A stretch of DNA of 64,000 nucleotides, taken from positions 54,677,189 through 54,741,188 of the forward strand of contig CM075938.1 in the NCBI GenBank assembly GCA_038030265.1. Reading direction: 5' to 3'. Source of the stretch: Corythucha ciliata (taxonomy: Eukaryota; Arthropoda; Insecta; Hemiptera; Tingidae). The notes under the pieces were generated by a model, which was given only the letters and a program-made list of their open reading frames with translations, was not told the origin of the DNA and did no database searches. Positions 1 to 13,119 of the stretch are shown piece after piece (the first letter of the stretch is position 1; each line of letters starts with the position of its first letter). The translations under genes were made by a program, and so were the position numbers.

Positions 1-1560
1 TGCTAATTCGCTGCAAAACTATCAGAAAACGCTATTTAACAGCTGATTTGGAGAAAAATCACTAATTCGCGGGTAAAGTTGAGGAAAAACGCTATTTCGC
101 TGATACGAAAATGAAGAATATCACCAATTCCCGGCTGAAATTGAGAAAAAGCGCTAACCCGTGGACAAAATTGAGGAAAATCACTAAAAGTTCGAGGCCA
201 AAACTAAACAATAAACGCTAATCCATAGCAAAAATTAAAGGAAAAAAATGCCAATGTGGGACTGAAATGTGAACAAAAAAATAAATAAATAAAAATAAAC
301 AACAACAAAAAACAAAAAAACCCAGCCAATATTGAAAACATTCACTAATTAGCGCAGCATAAATAAAATAAAAACTCTAGTATTCAGCTCAAATAGGGAA
401 AAAGTGCTATTCCCGGCTAAAAATTGAGGAAAACGCCAACTCGTGGCTAAAATTGAGAAAATTCGCGAATTCACTGGCTAAAAACGCTTCTACGCAGCTA
501 AAAGTGAAAAAAAGCGCTAATTGGCGGCTAAAATTTTGGATAAAGTGTTCAAGAATTTCTAATTCCGCCATCTCGTGTTCTGAGGGCAACTTTGTGACTG
601 AAATTGAGAAAAACGGCAATTTCATGGCTATAAGAAAAAAAAAAAAAAAACAAAAGACAAAAATAAAACACTAATTCACGGCTAGAACTGAGAAAAAGCG
701 CTAATCCATAGTTAAAAAATGCTGATGCGGTGCTAAAATGGAGAAGATCCCGCTAATTTGCAGCTAATATTGAGAAAATCAGTAATTATTCTGACTAAAA
801 TTAAGAGAAAGGTTAATTTTCAGCCTGAATTGAAAAAAGTGCTAATACGCTGCCAAAAATGGAGAAATTGCCAATTTGCACTTAAAATATCGGAAAACGC
901 CAATTCGTGGTTAAAATGAACAGACGGGTTAGAAACGTTACTACGCTGCTAAAATTACGAAAAAGCGCTAATTCGCGGCTAAAATAGAGAAAATTCTCGG
1001 CTTCCTCGGTCAACTTTGTGGCTAAAATTGAGAAAAAGCGCCAATTTATGGCCACGGGTAAAAAACCGGCAAATTGCGGCTAAAACTGAGAAAAAAACAA
1101 GAAAATGCTAATTTTTCGTATACATTTAGAAAAACCCGCTATTTTGCGGCTAATATTGAGTAGATGCTAATTTTCAGTTCAAACCGAGTAAAGTGCTAAT
1201 TCTCTGGTTCCTTCTAGAAAAAATCGCTAATTTGTGAAAATTGTGAAAAACGCCAACTCGAGAAAAAGTTAAGAAACGTCGCTGATTCACAGGATAAAAA
1301 AGCTACTTTGCTGCTAAAGTTGAGAAAAAGCGCGTGTTTATGTCTATAAGGTGGGGAGGGGTGGGAATACTCCACTAATTTGCGGCGAAAAGCGCTAATT
1401 TGCTGGTAAAGTTGACAAAAAGCACTCATTCGCGGCTAAAATGGAGAAATTCGTGGATTAAACTTGGCATAAGCGCTGTTTGGCGGATAGGTTGGGGAAA
1501 TAGCGGTGATTTGCCTAAAACAAGGAAAAGGCCTTGGCTACAATTAGGAAAAGGCCTTAG
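1..1560. repeat. Degenerate ~30-bp tandem repeat, block A
   Basis: Units of about 28-31 bp with the core GCTAATTCGCGGCTAAAA followed by TTGAGAAAAA run from the window edge to about 1560. Units are strongly diverged. The order of variant units matches blocks at 13925-15330 and 29480-30560, for example the closing units with GTTGACAAAAAGCACT and GGCGGATA. No gene is seen. Short ORFs here are repeat translations. Confidence 0.85.
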
Positions 1561-2068
1561 CGGTTACCAATAGAGGTTTGTAATAGGTATGTATAATTAG
1601 AGACTTTTAGGGGCCTCTTGAAGGTTTCCGCCCCGGGCCCCGATACGTGTAGGTCCGCCAGTGGCCCCACTCATCAACGGATGTTGCGTGTTGGATCGGT
1701 GGGGAGCTTAGCTGCTTACTGCTTGGGTTTCCTAGGAAGGCGCAAGGCGTGCCGTAATGTTGCGGCCGTCGGCCGATGTCTTCGCTAAAAACGTTCCCTT
1801 ACAAATTCACGTTCTTGTTTCCTATTCCTAGGTAGCGGTGATCGCATAACATAACAGCGGGTTTGATGCCCCCAGGGTAGTGATGCCCGGGTGCGGACCG
1901 CACACGCCGCACGCCCCTTGCTACGCCTGTGCCTGAAGGCTACTTCATGGGGGTACTGATGAAAGATTCGTCTGGCGGCGCCAAATGCCTAAGGCCGGCC
2001 TTGACTACTTTAAATATGTATGCCAAAGCCCTCGCACAGTAAGAGAGGAGCAAATCCCCCCCTGGATG
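1561..2068. other. GC-richer spacer; its end is shared with repeat blocks near 45.9 and 51.1 kb
   Basis: This stretch is more GC-rich than its surroundings and has no convincing ORF. Its end (about 1945-2005, GGCTACTTCATGGGGGTACT followed by a segment containing CCTAAGGCCGGC) resembles segments at 51056-51120 and 45880-45950 that follow repeat blocks E and D. It is therefore probably part of a mobile repeat unit. Confidence 0.4.
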
Positions 2069-2149
2069 TTAACAAAAATCATCTTTTCCCCCCCTGGCTG
2101 CGTCAATTGGAGGCAAGTCGCCTCCAACCCCCTCCTGATAGACGCCACT

Positions 2150-2880
2150 GTACAGAGGAGCAAGTAGAGTTGAAAAGTTAGGAACAAATTTCGAATAGTA
2201 AGTTGCGCAACCAACGAATGAACGCACTTGAGCAACTGTTTTTGGCTGAGGAGCTTCTAAAATGGCTTTAGCTCGATGAGGTTCTTTCCGAATGCCATGT
2301 TGATCAACGACATGACCGAGGTATTTTATTTCTGTCTTGAAAAAGATACTTTTGTCTTTGTTGATATGAAGGTTGTGACTTTGAAGTCGATCTAGGCAGG
2401 AGAGGAGACGATTGTGACACTCTTCAACGGTTTGGCCGTAGATTAGGATATCATCGAAGTAGGTGACAGTTCCTTCAAGCCCTTGTAAAACAGAATCTAT
2501 AAAGCGATGGAATTCACTGGGCGCCACTTTTACACCGAAACTCAGGCGGTTCATGAGATAGGCCCCTCGATGAGTGGAAATTGCTTGAAGTTTTCTGCTG
2601 GTTTCATCAACGGGAACATGTAAATAAGCCTTGTGAAAATCTAGCTTGCAGAAAATTTTGCCGCCCCTTAGACTGTTGAGTACGTCGCTTGTTGTTCTAG
2701 AACGTCTAATTCAGCGTTGACCTTGTCTTCAAGAGAGTAAGAGATTTTGCGGTGTTTTAGTAATACCGGTTTTACCGACTCACTTTTCAACCTAAGATGA
2801 CACTCGTAGTTTTTCACTTGATATCGACTGTGGCTTTTCTCAAAGAACTCGCTGTACTTTTCACAAATATATTGAGTGAA
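2150..2880 (-). pseudogene. Ty3/gypsy reverse transcriptase fragment, internally deleted and 3'-truncated
   Basis: The minus-strand translation from 2880 continues in the frame of the upstream gag-protease ORF after its stop at 2881-2883. It reads the pre-RT linker (KISYSLEDKVNAELDVLEQQ), then lacks roughly 40 residues of fingers at about 2690. The palm resumes in another frame with KLDFHKAYLHV, FGVKVAPSEFHRF and the catalytic box YFDDILIYG, followed by thumb sequence KYLGHVV. Similarity stops after LLAPLYS near 2150, so RNase H and integrase are missing here. YFDD replaces the more usual YLDD or YVDD. This is an inactive old copy. Confidence 0.85.
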
Positions 2881-4254
2881 CTAGTTGACATTTTGAGGAG
2901 TCATCTGGTCGAGAGCATTACAAAAATTCAGATCAAGGCGACGGATCCAAGAGCGACCAAGAATAGCGGACGCAGGGTCCCGGGCTATGAACATTTCGCC
3001 ATTGAATGAGTTGTTGCCATACTGGACTGGGACGGTGACAATGCCGATGTTTGAAAGTCTGACCCGTATACGTTCGAAAAATGGTAGTCGTAGGCATGAT
3101 TCTCGTGGGAAGATGTGTAGCTTACGATATTCACGCTCCGGAATGATTGTGACAGAACTTCCTGTGTCGATCTCAAAGGTCTGAATTCTTGACCCTAGGG
3201 GTAACTCGATGGTGAATTTTCTGGTGTTCGAAGTCCCCTCGTGGTACATTTTGTTTGGTTGAATTAGATTTCTTATGGCCGTGTCGTGATCAGACTCTTC
3301 TACCGATGAGCTGTCTGTATCAAGGGCTCTCACGCTTTCAAACTTCCTGCGTTTGGCTCGTCGGCAGACCTTGAGAACATGACCAGTCTTGTTGCAACCG
3401 TCACAATGAAGCCGTTCGCGAGGAACACGACATGTTGAGTCATAGTGGTTATTTTTACCACACCGAAAGTACTGAGTTCGGCTTGTAGGTTTTGGACAAG
3501 AGACGGTGGAGGTGGATGGTGGAGGGGAGTTGGCGTAGTAGTGGTTACGATTGCTTGGATTGGAAGGTGAAATCTTCGGCGGATCGCGTGTGTGGACTTT
3601 ATGGACGGTTGTACCTTCTATGACACAGTTTCCTTGTTGAGAAGACTCATGGGCCAACGCGATTTCAACGGCTTGATCGAAATTAAGTGTCTTTCCGCAG
3701 AGAAGTTTGGCTCTAATGTCGCGATCGGCAATTCCCCGAACAAACTGCGCTCGCAGAAACAAGTCATTAACGGATCTGTTGCACTCGTTGTTGGTACAAA
3801 CGAAGTTGCAAGAAATGCTCAGATTTCGTAGGGCGACGACGTATTGTCTGATCGTTTCATCAGGAGATCGTACCGTGGAAAGGAATTTGTGTTGTTCGAC
3901 TACTTCGTTTCTTGAAGGGGAAAACTGCGTTTGAAGAAGAGATATCAATTCATCGTAAGTGCGTTCGGAAGGCGTGTCCGGTGCGGTGAGTGCAGCCAAT
4001 GTTTGGTAATGCTTGCTGCCAACACAGTTGATCAAAACCCTTTTTTTTGTGGACAAGCATTCAGGCGTGTCCGATGTTAATTTCATAAGGGTGAAGTAGT
4101 TTTCAAGTCGCTGTTTGTAAGCCGAGAATGGTTCGGCGTCTTCATCGAAGGCGTCGAAGTCGAAGTTGATGGATGGGGTTCCGGGAATTGACGAGGGCAT
4201 CCGAGACAGAAAATCGCGCGATAGAGAAGCCAGGGCGTTCACCTCCTCCGACAT
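2881..4254 (-). pseudogene. Ty3/gypsy Gag-protease ORF (457 codons), remnant element
   Basis: The ORF begins with ATG at 4254. It encodes a retrotransposon Gag with capsid-like helices (residues ~25-210, including FSAYKQRLENYF and ELISLLQTQFSP), two zinc knuckles (~270-305) and an aspartic protease (~355-445). The second knuckle is intact, CDGCNKTGHVLKVC. In the first, the leading Cys is Tyr (YFRCGKNNHYDSTC), a single G-to-A change. The protease has the active site EIDTGSSVTII and the C-terminal AILGRSW box. The ORF ends in TAG at 2883-2881, after which the same frame stays open into the RT linker. No LTR or primer-binding site was recognised. A TATAAAAG lies upstream near 4290. The ORF is open but the element is dead because the polymerase is broken. 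Confidence 0.9.
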
Positions 4255-4260
4255 CGCAAA

Positions 4261-5640
4261 CGGTTAAGAGTTTTATCCTCGTCGTCACTTTTATACATTA
4301 AGCACGCGAGAATACGAGAACTGAAAAATCCTTTTTTTTATTCACAATTCAAAAACTAATATTTTCTCATATGTGTAATAAATACACAACACCATAGTTT
4401 TACTACAAAAACTGGTCATATTACCTATAACTGTCGGTTTGAACCCCAAAACTAACGATTTCGTAAAAAAAAAAACTCATGTGATCATGTTATGCCGCGG
4501 AAATAACCATTTCACCCTAAAACTTATGGCACCACCTCAAAACTGGACTATTTAACAGAAAACTGACGATTTCACCACAATGATGATGATTGTTCCCAAG
4601 ACGAGATTACCGAGCTCGTCACGGTAGGAATTTTGGCCATAAAGTGGTCAGACGTGTGGCTACGAGTAAAGAGTGATTTTGCGCGTTCTAGACGGGTTAC
4701 GAGAGCGACATTTCTAGGGGTGTCCGATATCACTCTCGAGAACAATCTGGGCGCACGTGGAACGCTTTATAATCTCGTGGAAATTTTGTGCCCTTTTCAA
4801 GCCACACCCATCACCCAAACAATTAAAGGAAAAAACTGCTTCGTAGCCATGCTCCTAACACGTCATTTTCTCCTAAAGCCGGCTCCACACATGTGGTATT
4901 CACCAAATAAGGAGCAAAATGTTTGTCAAATACACGATAGTGTGGATGGGTGCTCGCTATTCGCCAAATCACGAACCGAGACGACTTTATTGCTCAAGAA
5001 TGGTAATTTTAGCCCCAAGAATGGCGATTTTAGTAGGTACCTGCTACTAAATTGGTTACCCCACGATAATGATTTCTCTGCCACATGCAGAAAATCACGT
5101 TCTTTCCGATAAGCAAATTATCCGCGAATCGATGTGTTTTAGACAGCGAAATTTGAGTAATTGATTTCGTATTGACCTATGCGTAAATTGTATGCCAAGT
5201 TTCAGCTCGGTCCGAGCATTTTAAGTGCTCGGTCAGTAGAGAAAATCCTGCGGGTCAGTAAATTAGGCACTCCCGACGTTACAACAAGTGGAAAGCGGAA
5301 AGTATACAGGACAAAACAGTGGACAATTTTTGTTCCTTCCCCGGGCGTCCCCGGACGCTCTAAGAACAAAAAGTAGGACACGTCCGTGGAGATTAGGACG
5401 TTTGGTCACACTAAATTATGTATAGGAAATGCCGATTTGATGATTTCGCCGACGGAAAACTCGACTGCGGAGGGCAACAACCAGGGGCGGTAGCCAGCCC
5501 GTGATCAAGGGGTGGCAGCCAGCTAGGCACGGATCCAATGTGGTGGGGGGGGGGGGTGCGCACGTCTAGAGAAAAAGTTCTCGTTCGCGGATGAAATCTA
5601 GAAAAGGACACTTTGCGGCTAAGACAGAGGTAAAACACCC
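4261..5640. other. Intergenic stretch without recognisable gene
   Basis: 4430-4590 holds a degenerate repeat of the 'aaaactgacgatttcacc' type seen again at 20.3-22.3 kb. A 159-codon ORF (4633-5112) shows no recognisable domain and runs into the same repeat type, so it is not called. AAAGCCGGCTCCACAC at 4875-4890 matches the terminal inverted repeat of the element at 28709-29368. A G-run lies near 5550. Confidence 0.5.
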
Positions 5641-7330
5641 ATTCACGGCTAAAATTGAGAAATAGCGCTGGTTCACGTTGAACTTGATAAATAAATCTCG
5701 TTATTCGCGGTTAAAATTGAGAAAACACGCCTGTTTGCGATTTCACGATGCAAAGTCCGGGGCGGAATTAAGAAAATGCGCTAATTCACGGTTTATAGAT
5801 AAAATTGACAAAATAAATTGCTCGTTCAATGTAGAATTGAGAAAAATCACTCATTTGCGGCTGGAATTGAGGAAAAGCGCCAATTCACGGCTAAAATTGA
5901 GAAATGGAGCTCATTCACGCAGGTAAAATTGAGAGAAGGCGCCTGTTCGCGTTTTCTCAAACATAGGTAAACATTGCGAGAAAGAGCTAATTGACCGTTT
6001 TTATACATATGGCAAATTTGAGGGTGAAATTGAGAAAGACGTGACTTACCGCATACATTTTTGAAAAAAGTGCTTATTCACGGCTAAAATTACGGAAAAT
6101 TGTTCGTTAGCCCGTGAAATTCGCTCTCACGCGATTATGTGAACCTTTTCACTGCTGAAATTTGAAGGGAGAAAAAATTGCTCAAGACAGAATGAGGAAG
6201 TGACACATTTTCCAAAATCATGCTGTCGTGATAGCTTGGGTACCAAAATTCATGAAAACACGATCCGTTCAAATAAAATCAGGCCCTATATTTTTTTTAA
6301 TCAATTTTTAACACTATTGAGTTGCGGGACCCATTTGAAATTCGCTAGATAGACTGATGACGTAATAACGGCATTCACATGACCTTCACAATAGCTTCCC
6401 ACAAATCAAACAACAGGACCAAGGTGACTAAACTTTCCTAGATCATCTACGTCACGAGCAGTCCCAAGTGCCTTTGCGCTGGACCCAGTACATTATTAAT
6501 TGTTATTGGGCTGTGATTTTTGAGCATTCATAACCGTCAATTTCAAAATTAACTTGTTTTGCTGCTCTAGGGTGAGCAATCAGGAGCAAAGGACTGCTGG
6601 TGACGTCAGGCTCCACCCCTCCCGTCCGATTGGCAGGGGGAAATCAGCGGCACCGTCACCTTGAACCGGACTTAAAAGAATGGGAAGGACAAGAAGGGGC
6701 AAGACATGATAACAGCCAGGATGCGGAGGGTTGGGAGAGGTCACAACCCCTTAACTACGTCACGAGTCACAGACCGGCCGTTTAAGGTAACAAAAAAAAC
6801 TGGCAAGTTTTATCATTTCTCTATAAATCGAAATCAATCAATTACGCACTAATATTCAATTCCTAGTCATATTTAGTCATTTTCTTTCGACAAAAATATT
6901 TCCAGCGACTTTTATTTTTTATGTTACTTCCTTATATTAGGAAAAAGCACTAATTTGCGGCTAGAATTCAGGGAAAACGAATTGGCGAAATTGTCACCGT
7001 TTGTTGTTGATTGGTGGAATTCTCGTGGCTAAAATTGAGAAATAGCGTTCATCCACGTTTTTCTTTTTTTTTTGCGGCTGAAACTGACAGAACGCACCAA
7101 TTTGCAGTTAGGCGATTCCCGGTGCTGGGCGTAATTGAAATAGTATATCAAAAATGCATTATTTCACGGTTTTTTTTTAGACCTTTTCTCGGCTAAAATG
7201 AAGAAAATGGGCTAGTTCGAGTTAGAATTGAGAAAAATCACTCAGTTTCAGCTAAAATTAAGGAAAACGTCAATTCGAGGCTAAAACCAGTACTCATTCA
7301 TGAGTAAAATCGGGGGAAAAAAACCCCTGT
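5641..7330. repeat. ~30-bp repeat blocks (5641-6120, 6940-7330) around a unique spacer
   Basis: Both sub-blocks show GCTAATTCACGGCTAAAATT-type units. The 6130-6935 spacer has no supported gene. It includes a GC-richer patch at 6590-6780 with a 61-codon ORF of no recognisable family. Confidence 0.75.
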
Positions 7331-9420
7331 GCAACTACTCTTGAGATAAAACTGGATCCACGCCTGTGGGCCAGCTTCACTGGCGAAAATATCAGATGCA
7401 CCATTGCCTTTTTTGCAGCCTTATAACAGGATCTGGAGGTTAGAATCGCGTCAATTCGCGGTCATCGGAGACTAAATTTGCACAGAAACGGCCACTATCC
7501 GTCAAAAAATTAATATCTGCTGGAAAACTGTCTTTTGCGGCCTTCTATTTCGGATTTTATGTCGAAAACCTGAAACTTCTCCCCCACCCTCCCGGAAAGT
7601 GATACTTTTGGAGCTAAACTTTGAATCTTAGACCTGAGACGGTAAACAGAGCTGGCATTTCCTCTCCCAACCAAGTCTGGATGGCACAGCGGGGTAAACA
7701 TGATTTGAGCTAGCTAAAAACACACGAAAATTGCGCGTCGAACCTGCGAAAATGGGATTTTAGTGTGAAAAATCGGTTTCCAAGTTAAGCCGACCCTCGA
7801 AATCGGTTTGTCAGCAACAAACATCGGCGAATTTTTTATTTTTGGTGAAACTGATAAGCAAAAATGTTTTGTTTTTTTTAGTGAGAAAAATCCGCAAAAT
7901 TGGTTTTATGGAGAGGAATAATACAAGAAAGCCAGATCAGGGATTTTTTGGGGGGGTGGGGCAGCTGCCCCACGAAATCTGTGCTTTTGATTCTAGGGGA
8001 GGACAACTGCCCATCCCTGCCCCCCGCTGGCTACGCCCATGGCAACAACCATCAGATCATCGCAAACCAAAAATAGTTCGCGATTTCAAGATCAGATTTC
8101 CGCACCTTCTGACGAATAACGTTGAATGATATTTTTCCGATTTTCTGTTTTTTTTTTTCGAAACAAAAGAAATCGTTGGAAAAACACGCGAGCTCGGGTT
8201 GAATTACTTTTATCTTTTTTTTACCGCCTAGTATTAAGAATTTATTTTTTAATCGAAATCAACACTAGTCGAACAGAGGACGTTTATTCTTCATGAAATG
8301 AAGAAAAAAAAAAACTTGAACACTTCCAGCCTAAAAGTGAATTTAAGAGATTAAACGGTGTTTCGTCATCAAAATCTTACGATAAAAAATGGTCCGTAAA
8401 GCCGTGGTGGATTACACACGGCACTGAGGCATGTAAACCAAGTGTCGAATTGATTATCCAAACAATCACATTTTCTCTACGAAGTGTTTATCTAATTAAA
8501 TAGCAAGCTTTGTGAAAAAAAATCTCCTCACCAGATTTTTTTTTTTTTTTCGAGTAATCTGGTGTTTTAAACATTCTAATTTGAATCGTGTAGCCTTGGT
8601 TTATCCGAGAAAAAAACTTGAGAAATATATGGACCTTAAAATAATCGTACAAATAATGACGCATTCAACTTTGGAAACTGTCGATATGCCTTCTTTTCCT
8701 GTTCAGACTCAATTGTTTGGAATCAATAAATTAAGGGGAAATATTCGAAAATAAAAGGAAGCCGCCTTTGATGAATAACACGCGGATAAACAAAAACAGC
8801 TGTCTATCAGGGTGTTCATAAATTACCTCGACAGAGAAAGTATGTTGATATTACACCTCATTTGTGATCGAAATTACTAGTTGAGGTTTTTTGGGAATTC
8901 CTCTTGATTTTCGAGATTACGTCCATGGTGACCCTCTGTTTTTTTTTTCGACAAGTGAGTACTACGACATCATCAACAGGTGCTAGACTAAAAGTAAATA
9001 GCTCATTGAAAAGAGCACAAAATTTCCTTCATTATTGGTCCTCAACTCAATAAAACTACACCAAGGCCCTAGCCGCTTGGGCATGAGATATCCGAAATAA
9101 ACTCGTTATTCGCATTTCTGCCCAATTTTCATCAGCGATTTTCACCATTTCGTCAAAGGAAAATATTTTTTTGCATACATAGGGAAAACTTCCTTATGAT
9201 GTTGGCTTTCTAATGACATACAACATTTACCAGTTTTCACCATCTAGTGAAGAGGTAGAAGCAATAAACGAGCCCAAAACTGAAAAATAACCCACAATCA
9301 AGACCCAGGAAAGCCCCCCCTCCCCTAAGAAGATGGTGCCTACTATAAAATGTGGGCTGCACAGATGATTCTTTGACTAGCAATTCGCAACTATAAGTAA
9401 AAACAGCAATCAATCACTCA
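7331..9420. other. Gene-poor AT-rich stretch
   Basis: A short segment at 7355-7420 (GCCAGCTTCACTGGCGAAAA onwards) resembles 34095-34150 and marks a small dispersed repeat. 7730-7960 holds units of the 'cgaaatcggtttt' type that recur at 37790-38540. Many A/T homopolymers are present. No coding signal is supported. Confidence 0.5.
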
Positions 9421-10445
9421 GATGCCTCAACTAATATTGAAAAAACGCCCATTCCAGCGGTTTTTCGAGGTAACATCGGGACTGAAATTGAGTAAAAGCG
9501 CTAATTCACATAGAGATAACATGCAAAAATCACTAATTCGTGGCGAAAATTTAGAGAACCTCCTAATTCACGGCTACAACTAAGAAAACTGCTAATTACT
9601 TCCCACCTAAAATGGGAATTAAACGCTTATCCGCGGCTGAAAATAGAGATAAGGTTCAACTCCCGGCAAAAAGCGCGTATTATAGCCAGTCAAATAAGAA
9701 AGTCGCTGATTCGAGGATCAATTTTTAGAAAATCCACTAATTCGCGGTTCACCGGAAAAAATTAAGAAAACATTTGGCGGCTACAGTGAGAAATAGTGTT
9801 ACATCGCGACAAAAATAGTAAAAAAGCGCTGCCAAAACGGAGGGAAACGCTACGCCACGGAAACACGCTCACTCACAGCAAAAACAACAGAGACAAACCG
9901 CTTATTCCCCATTAAAATCGAGGAAAAAAGTTTATAAATAAGCGTTATTTCGCGGCATAAGTTGACCAGAAACTCTCATTCACAGCTATAAAATGGAGAA
10001 AAAGGATAATTCGCGGATTAGGAGGCCCACTATAATTCGTGGCTGAGAGCGGTAACTCGCCGGTAAGACTAATAAATAATTCGCAACTGAAACTAGGGAA
10101 TATCTCGCGGGTAAAATTGAGAAATAGCGCTAATTTGCGGCAGTAGAGATGAAAAATCGCTAATCTACATAACTGAGAAGTGAAGAAAAACGCTAATTCT
10201 AGGCTAAAATAGAGAAAAGTCAGAAACACGCTGCTGAAATTGAGGGGGAAACGCTTATTTGTCGGATACATTTGATAAGACACACTAATTCATGGCAAAA
10301 ACTGAGAAAGACCACGCGCTAATTCCAGGCTAAAATTGAGACAAATCGCTCATTCGTTTCTAAAATGGAAACGAAACGCTAGTTTACGGAGCAATTTGAC
10401 AAACTCCGCTAATTCGCAGCTAGAATAGAGGAAACGCGTTGATTT
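9421..10445. repeat. ~30-bp repeat block
   Basis: This block has degenerate GCTAATTCGCGG / AAATTGAGAAAA units. The 112-codon minus ORF at 9945-10283 is a translation of the repeat. Confidence 0.8.
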
Positions 10446-11640
10446 GCTTGTATTATAAAGACTATAAACTGATAAATTCACCGAAACTAAAACCCATAAA
10501 TGTCCATCGGCCATCGCGTGGATATCCAGTCAGGAAACTTACTATTTTGAGGGAATTTGTCAGGCTTTGCTCTAAGGCCGGTTAGCCAGAGTTTCGCTGC
10601 CAGGTAAAAGGCCCCAAAACTTGCAATTTTGCTAAAAACTAATATAATCAAGACCCTAAACTTTCATTTTTGAGGGAATTAAGATAGGAAAGTCGCATTG
10701 CCGTGGATATTAGGCCATGGAACTTCCAATCTTTTGGGTATTCATCATGCTCTGCGGTGCTTTAGGACCAGAAATTTCAAACACAATGCATAGCGCTTTT
10801 AATCTTGCTATTCGTGCTATAGTCTATTCGTTAGCCCATGGACGCTTTTGGGGTCGGTCAGACCAAATGGCTTCAAACTTTTGCGATTCTGTTGAATTAA
10901 AGCCGTGGGAATTGCCTAATTTAAGCCAGGAAAGCCAGTTGCTAAAAAACCTAGGAAACTTCCAATTTCTCCTAAAAATACCGTGACTTCGCGGCTATTT
11001 GTCAGGGCGCTGTCGTGGCGTTGACACCATTGTCTAGGTTTCGAGTTCACTAAACTAAAAAATCCCCGAAACTTTCAAATTCGCGAAATCGTTGACATTT
11101 GCCTAAAAAATGTCACCATTTTGCAGTTGTTCGTCAGAGCGCAATAGTGGGAGGCCTAAACCCCGCGGGCATCATGATTACTTTAAAAATAAGGCCCGTA
11201 ACTTACTAATTCTCCCTATGCTAATGGCTAGAACATTGTTTCAAAAGAAAAAAGAGTTTATCAGATTTGTGGTGGAACCCCTCCCAAGATGCGTATTTTT
11301 TTCTATTTTAGCCACAAAGTTGCCTCCAGAGGAGGCAAGAATTAGTACTTCTCGCTTGATCTTCAAAGAAAGTGGTTATTTGCACAACGGCAATCTTTTG
11401 TCGAAAGAAACACTTCTTAGCAAACAATTTAATCGGGGTATTTCCTAACTTTAAGTCACAGATTGAACGAAAGTACATTTCTGTCACCGCTAGGACGGGA
11501 GTGCCTAATTTACTGGCTCAGGCTTTTCGAAATATCAAGTACCACTGGTACTCTACTCCGTACTCCGAGTGCCAAACATACTATACGCCCGGCAACCCGC
11601 ATAACTTCAAATGATTGTTAATTTCTCTTGACCTTAACCC
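10446..11640. repeat. Degenerate repeat of the 'ggaaacttccaattttg' type
   Basis: Spaced recurrences of GGAAACTTACTATTTTGAGG, GGAAACTTCCAATTTCTCC and similar strings indicate an old tandem array with a period of several tens of bp. The small ORFs here (for example 10717-10986 and 11110-11448) look like repeat translations. Confidence 0.5.
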
Positions 11641-11748
11641 TTGTCTCATAACATTGGGGGGGGGGGGGGGTTAGGCCAGGGTTGACCCATCAACCTCCAG
11701 CAGTCAGGTGGTAGTGCAAGAGATGGCCCGACACGAGCAAGTCTCAGG

Positions 11749-12850
11749 TTATATACCAGCCTTCTCTGGCCTTTGGTTCCCGTCGCTGGCCAGGTGACGA
11801 GTCACGGAGTGAGAGGCTGGAAGCGTCCTGAAGAGGACGGTGTTTGCCCGAAGGCAAGAATCATCGCTCCTCGTGGTGGTGGTGGGGGGGGTAACGGAAA
11901 AGGGTTGAGAGTGAAGGAGGAAAAAGAATGAAGGGGTGCGAGGGGAGAGAGAACTAGCTCTCTTCTTCAGAGTCGCTAAAGTCGACAGTAGGAGAGGCAG
12001 TAGCAGCGCTGAGCGGGGGAACCCAGGACACAAGCGGTGGCGACGCCGATTGGCCCAGGCTTGCGCAAAGAGGTTGAGGCGGCGGGCGTCCTGACGGAAA
12101 GGCAGTGTCCAGGCGTCTCTGCTCGAGATGGAAAATGAGGAGCAAGCATCCGCATACATATAATGACCACTCCCATAGTACGTGAGCGGGCAGTTTCCTG
12201 GACGGGTGCCACCACAAGGGCAGAGAGGAGAGTCTCGCCGCCGAAAGAAGTGAAGCCAAAAGTTGAAAACACCATGGCCGGAAACCAATTGACGAGTTAC
12301 TGCGAAGTAGGGACTCCTCCACGACATCTCTTTGCGAGTGCGGACGGCGGGCAGCAGGTGGTGGGCATGCCACGCGGTGGGGCCTGCGTCCCAGCGCTGT
12401 TGCCTCTGGTCCAGGAGGGAGGACTCAAGAAGAGGATCCAACATGGTGGGATCGGGGACGTCGACGAGTCGATCGCGAAGCTCAGTGAGGAGACCGTCAA
12501 ATGCCGCTATAGTTGGCCGGTCATGAAAAAGTGACGAAGAACGATGTGGTCGAGGTCCAGATCGATAGGGGGCACACCGCAGATGAACTGGATCGCGATG
12601 TGAGAGATTGTGTTATTATATGCGGGGCGCTCTTGCTATATCGAACTAAAGCTGGCTTCTCTCCGTTCATTTGAACTGAAAACCGACCCCATCTGAATGT
12701 AAAGTCGCGTATACATGTATACCAGCCCGGACACGAGGCCGGCACAAAACAAAAGGTCCGTGTTGTGCTCGTCGACAATTTTATCCCCACGAATACGCTA
12801 CGATCCACAGGAAAAACAAAACACAGCACGAACTAAGAAAGTTTCCACTG
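11749..12850 (-). pseudogene. C-terminal remnant of an R1/I-like LINE ORF2
   Basis: Minus-strand frames carry, in order, the post-RT signature ICGVPPIDLDLDH (about 12540-12600), then LVSGHGVFNFWLHFFRRRDS followed by PLCPCG (about 12170-12290), then AHVLWEWSLY in another frame. The last two form the CxC...H...C zinc-knuckle region typical of the C-terminus of R1, I and related LINE ORF2 proteins. Frame changes and stops between the pieces show it is dead. Sequence from 11700 to 11940 may be its 3' end. The RT domain is not present. Confidence 0.7.
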
Positions 12851-13119
12851 CCAGAATTTTCAGTCAGTCTCCTGTTCAATTGAAGTGAAATGACAGTGTG
12901 AGCTTCCTCGAGTGGAATGATGACTATTCTACCGAGAAGTAGAGTAGAATAATAAATAAAAGGCAACGTCGTTGGAGGATCGCCTATTTAAATGTGTAAA
13001 AATCACACGCGTCAAACCAGCAGCATTTCATTGATTTTTAAACACAGCAATAAAGAGTCAGCATCCATTTAAAAGGATTCTTATGTACTTATTAATATGT
13101 TTATAAAAATTCAGCGAGC

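Noticed and set aside
4633..5112. 159-codon ORF
   Set aside because: No domain or compositional sign of coding. Its end lies in the 'aatttt..cccaagaatgg' repeat, and it has no upstream or downstream gene context.
10717..10986. 89-codon ORF
   Set aside because: Lies in a degenerate repeat (GGAAACTTCCAAT units) and has no recognisable domain.
12163..12534. 123-codon plus-strand ORF
   Set aside because: Antisense shadow of the LINE remnant, whose minus-strand motifs are recognisable.
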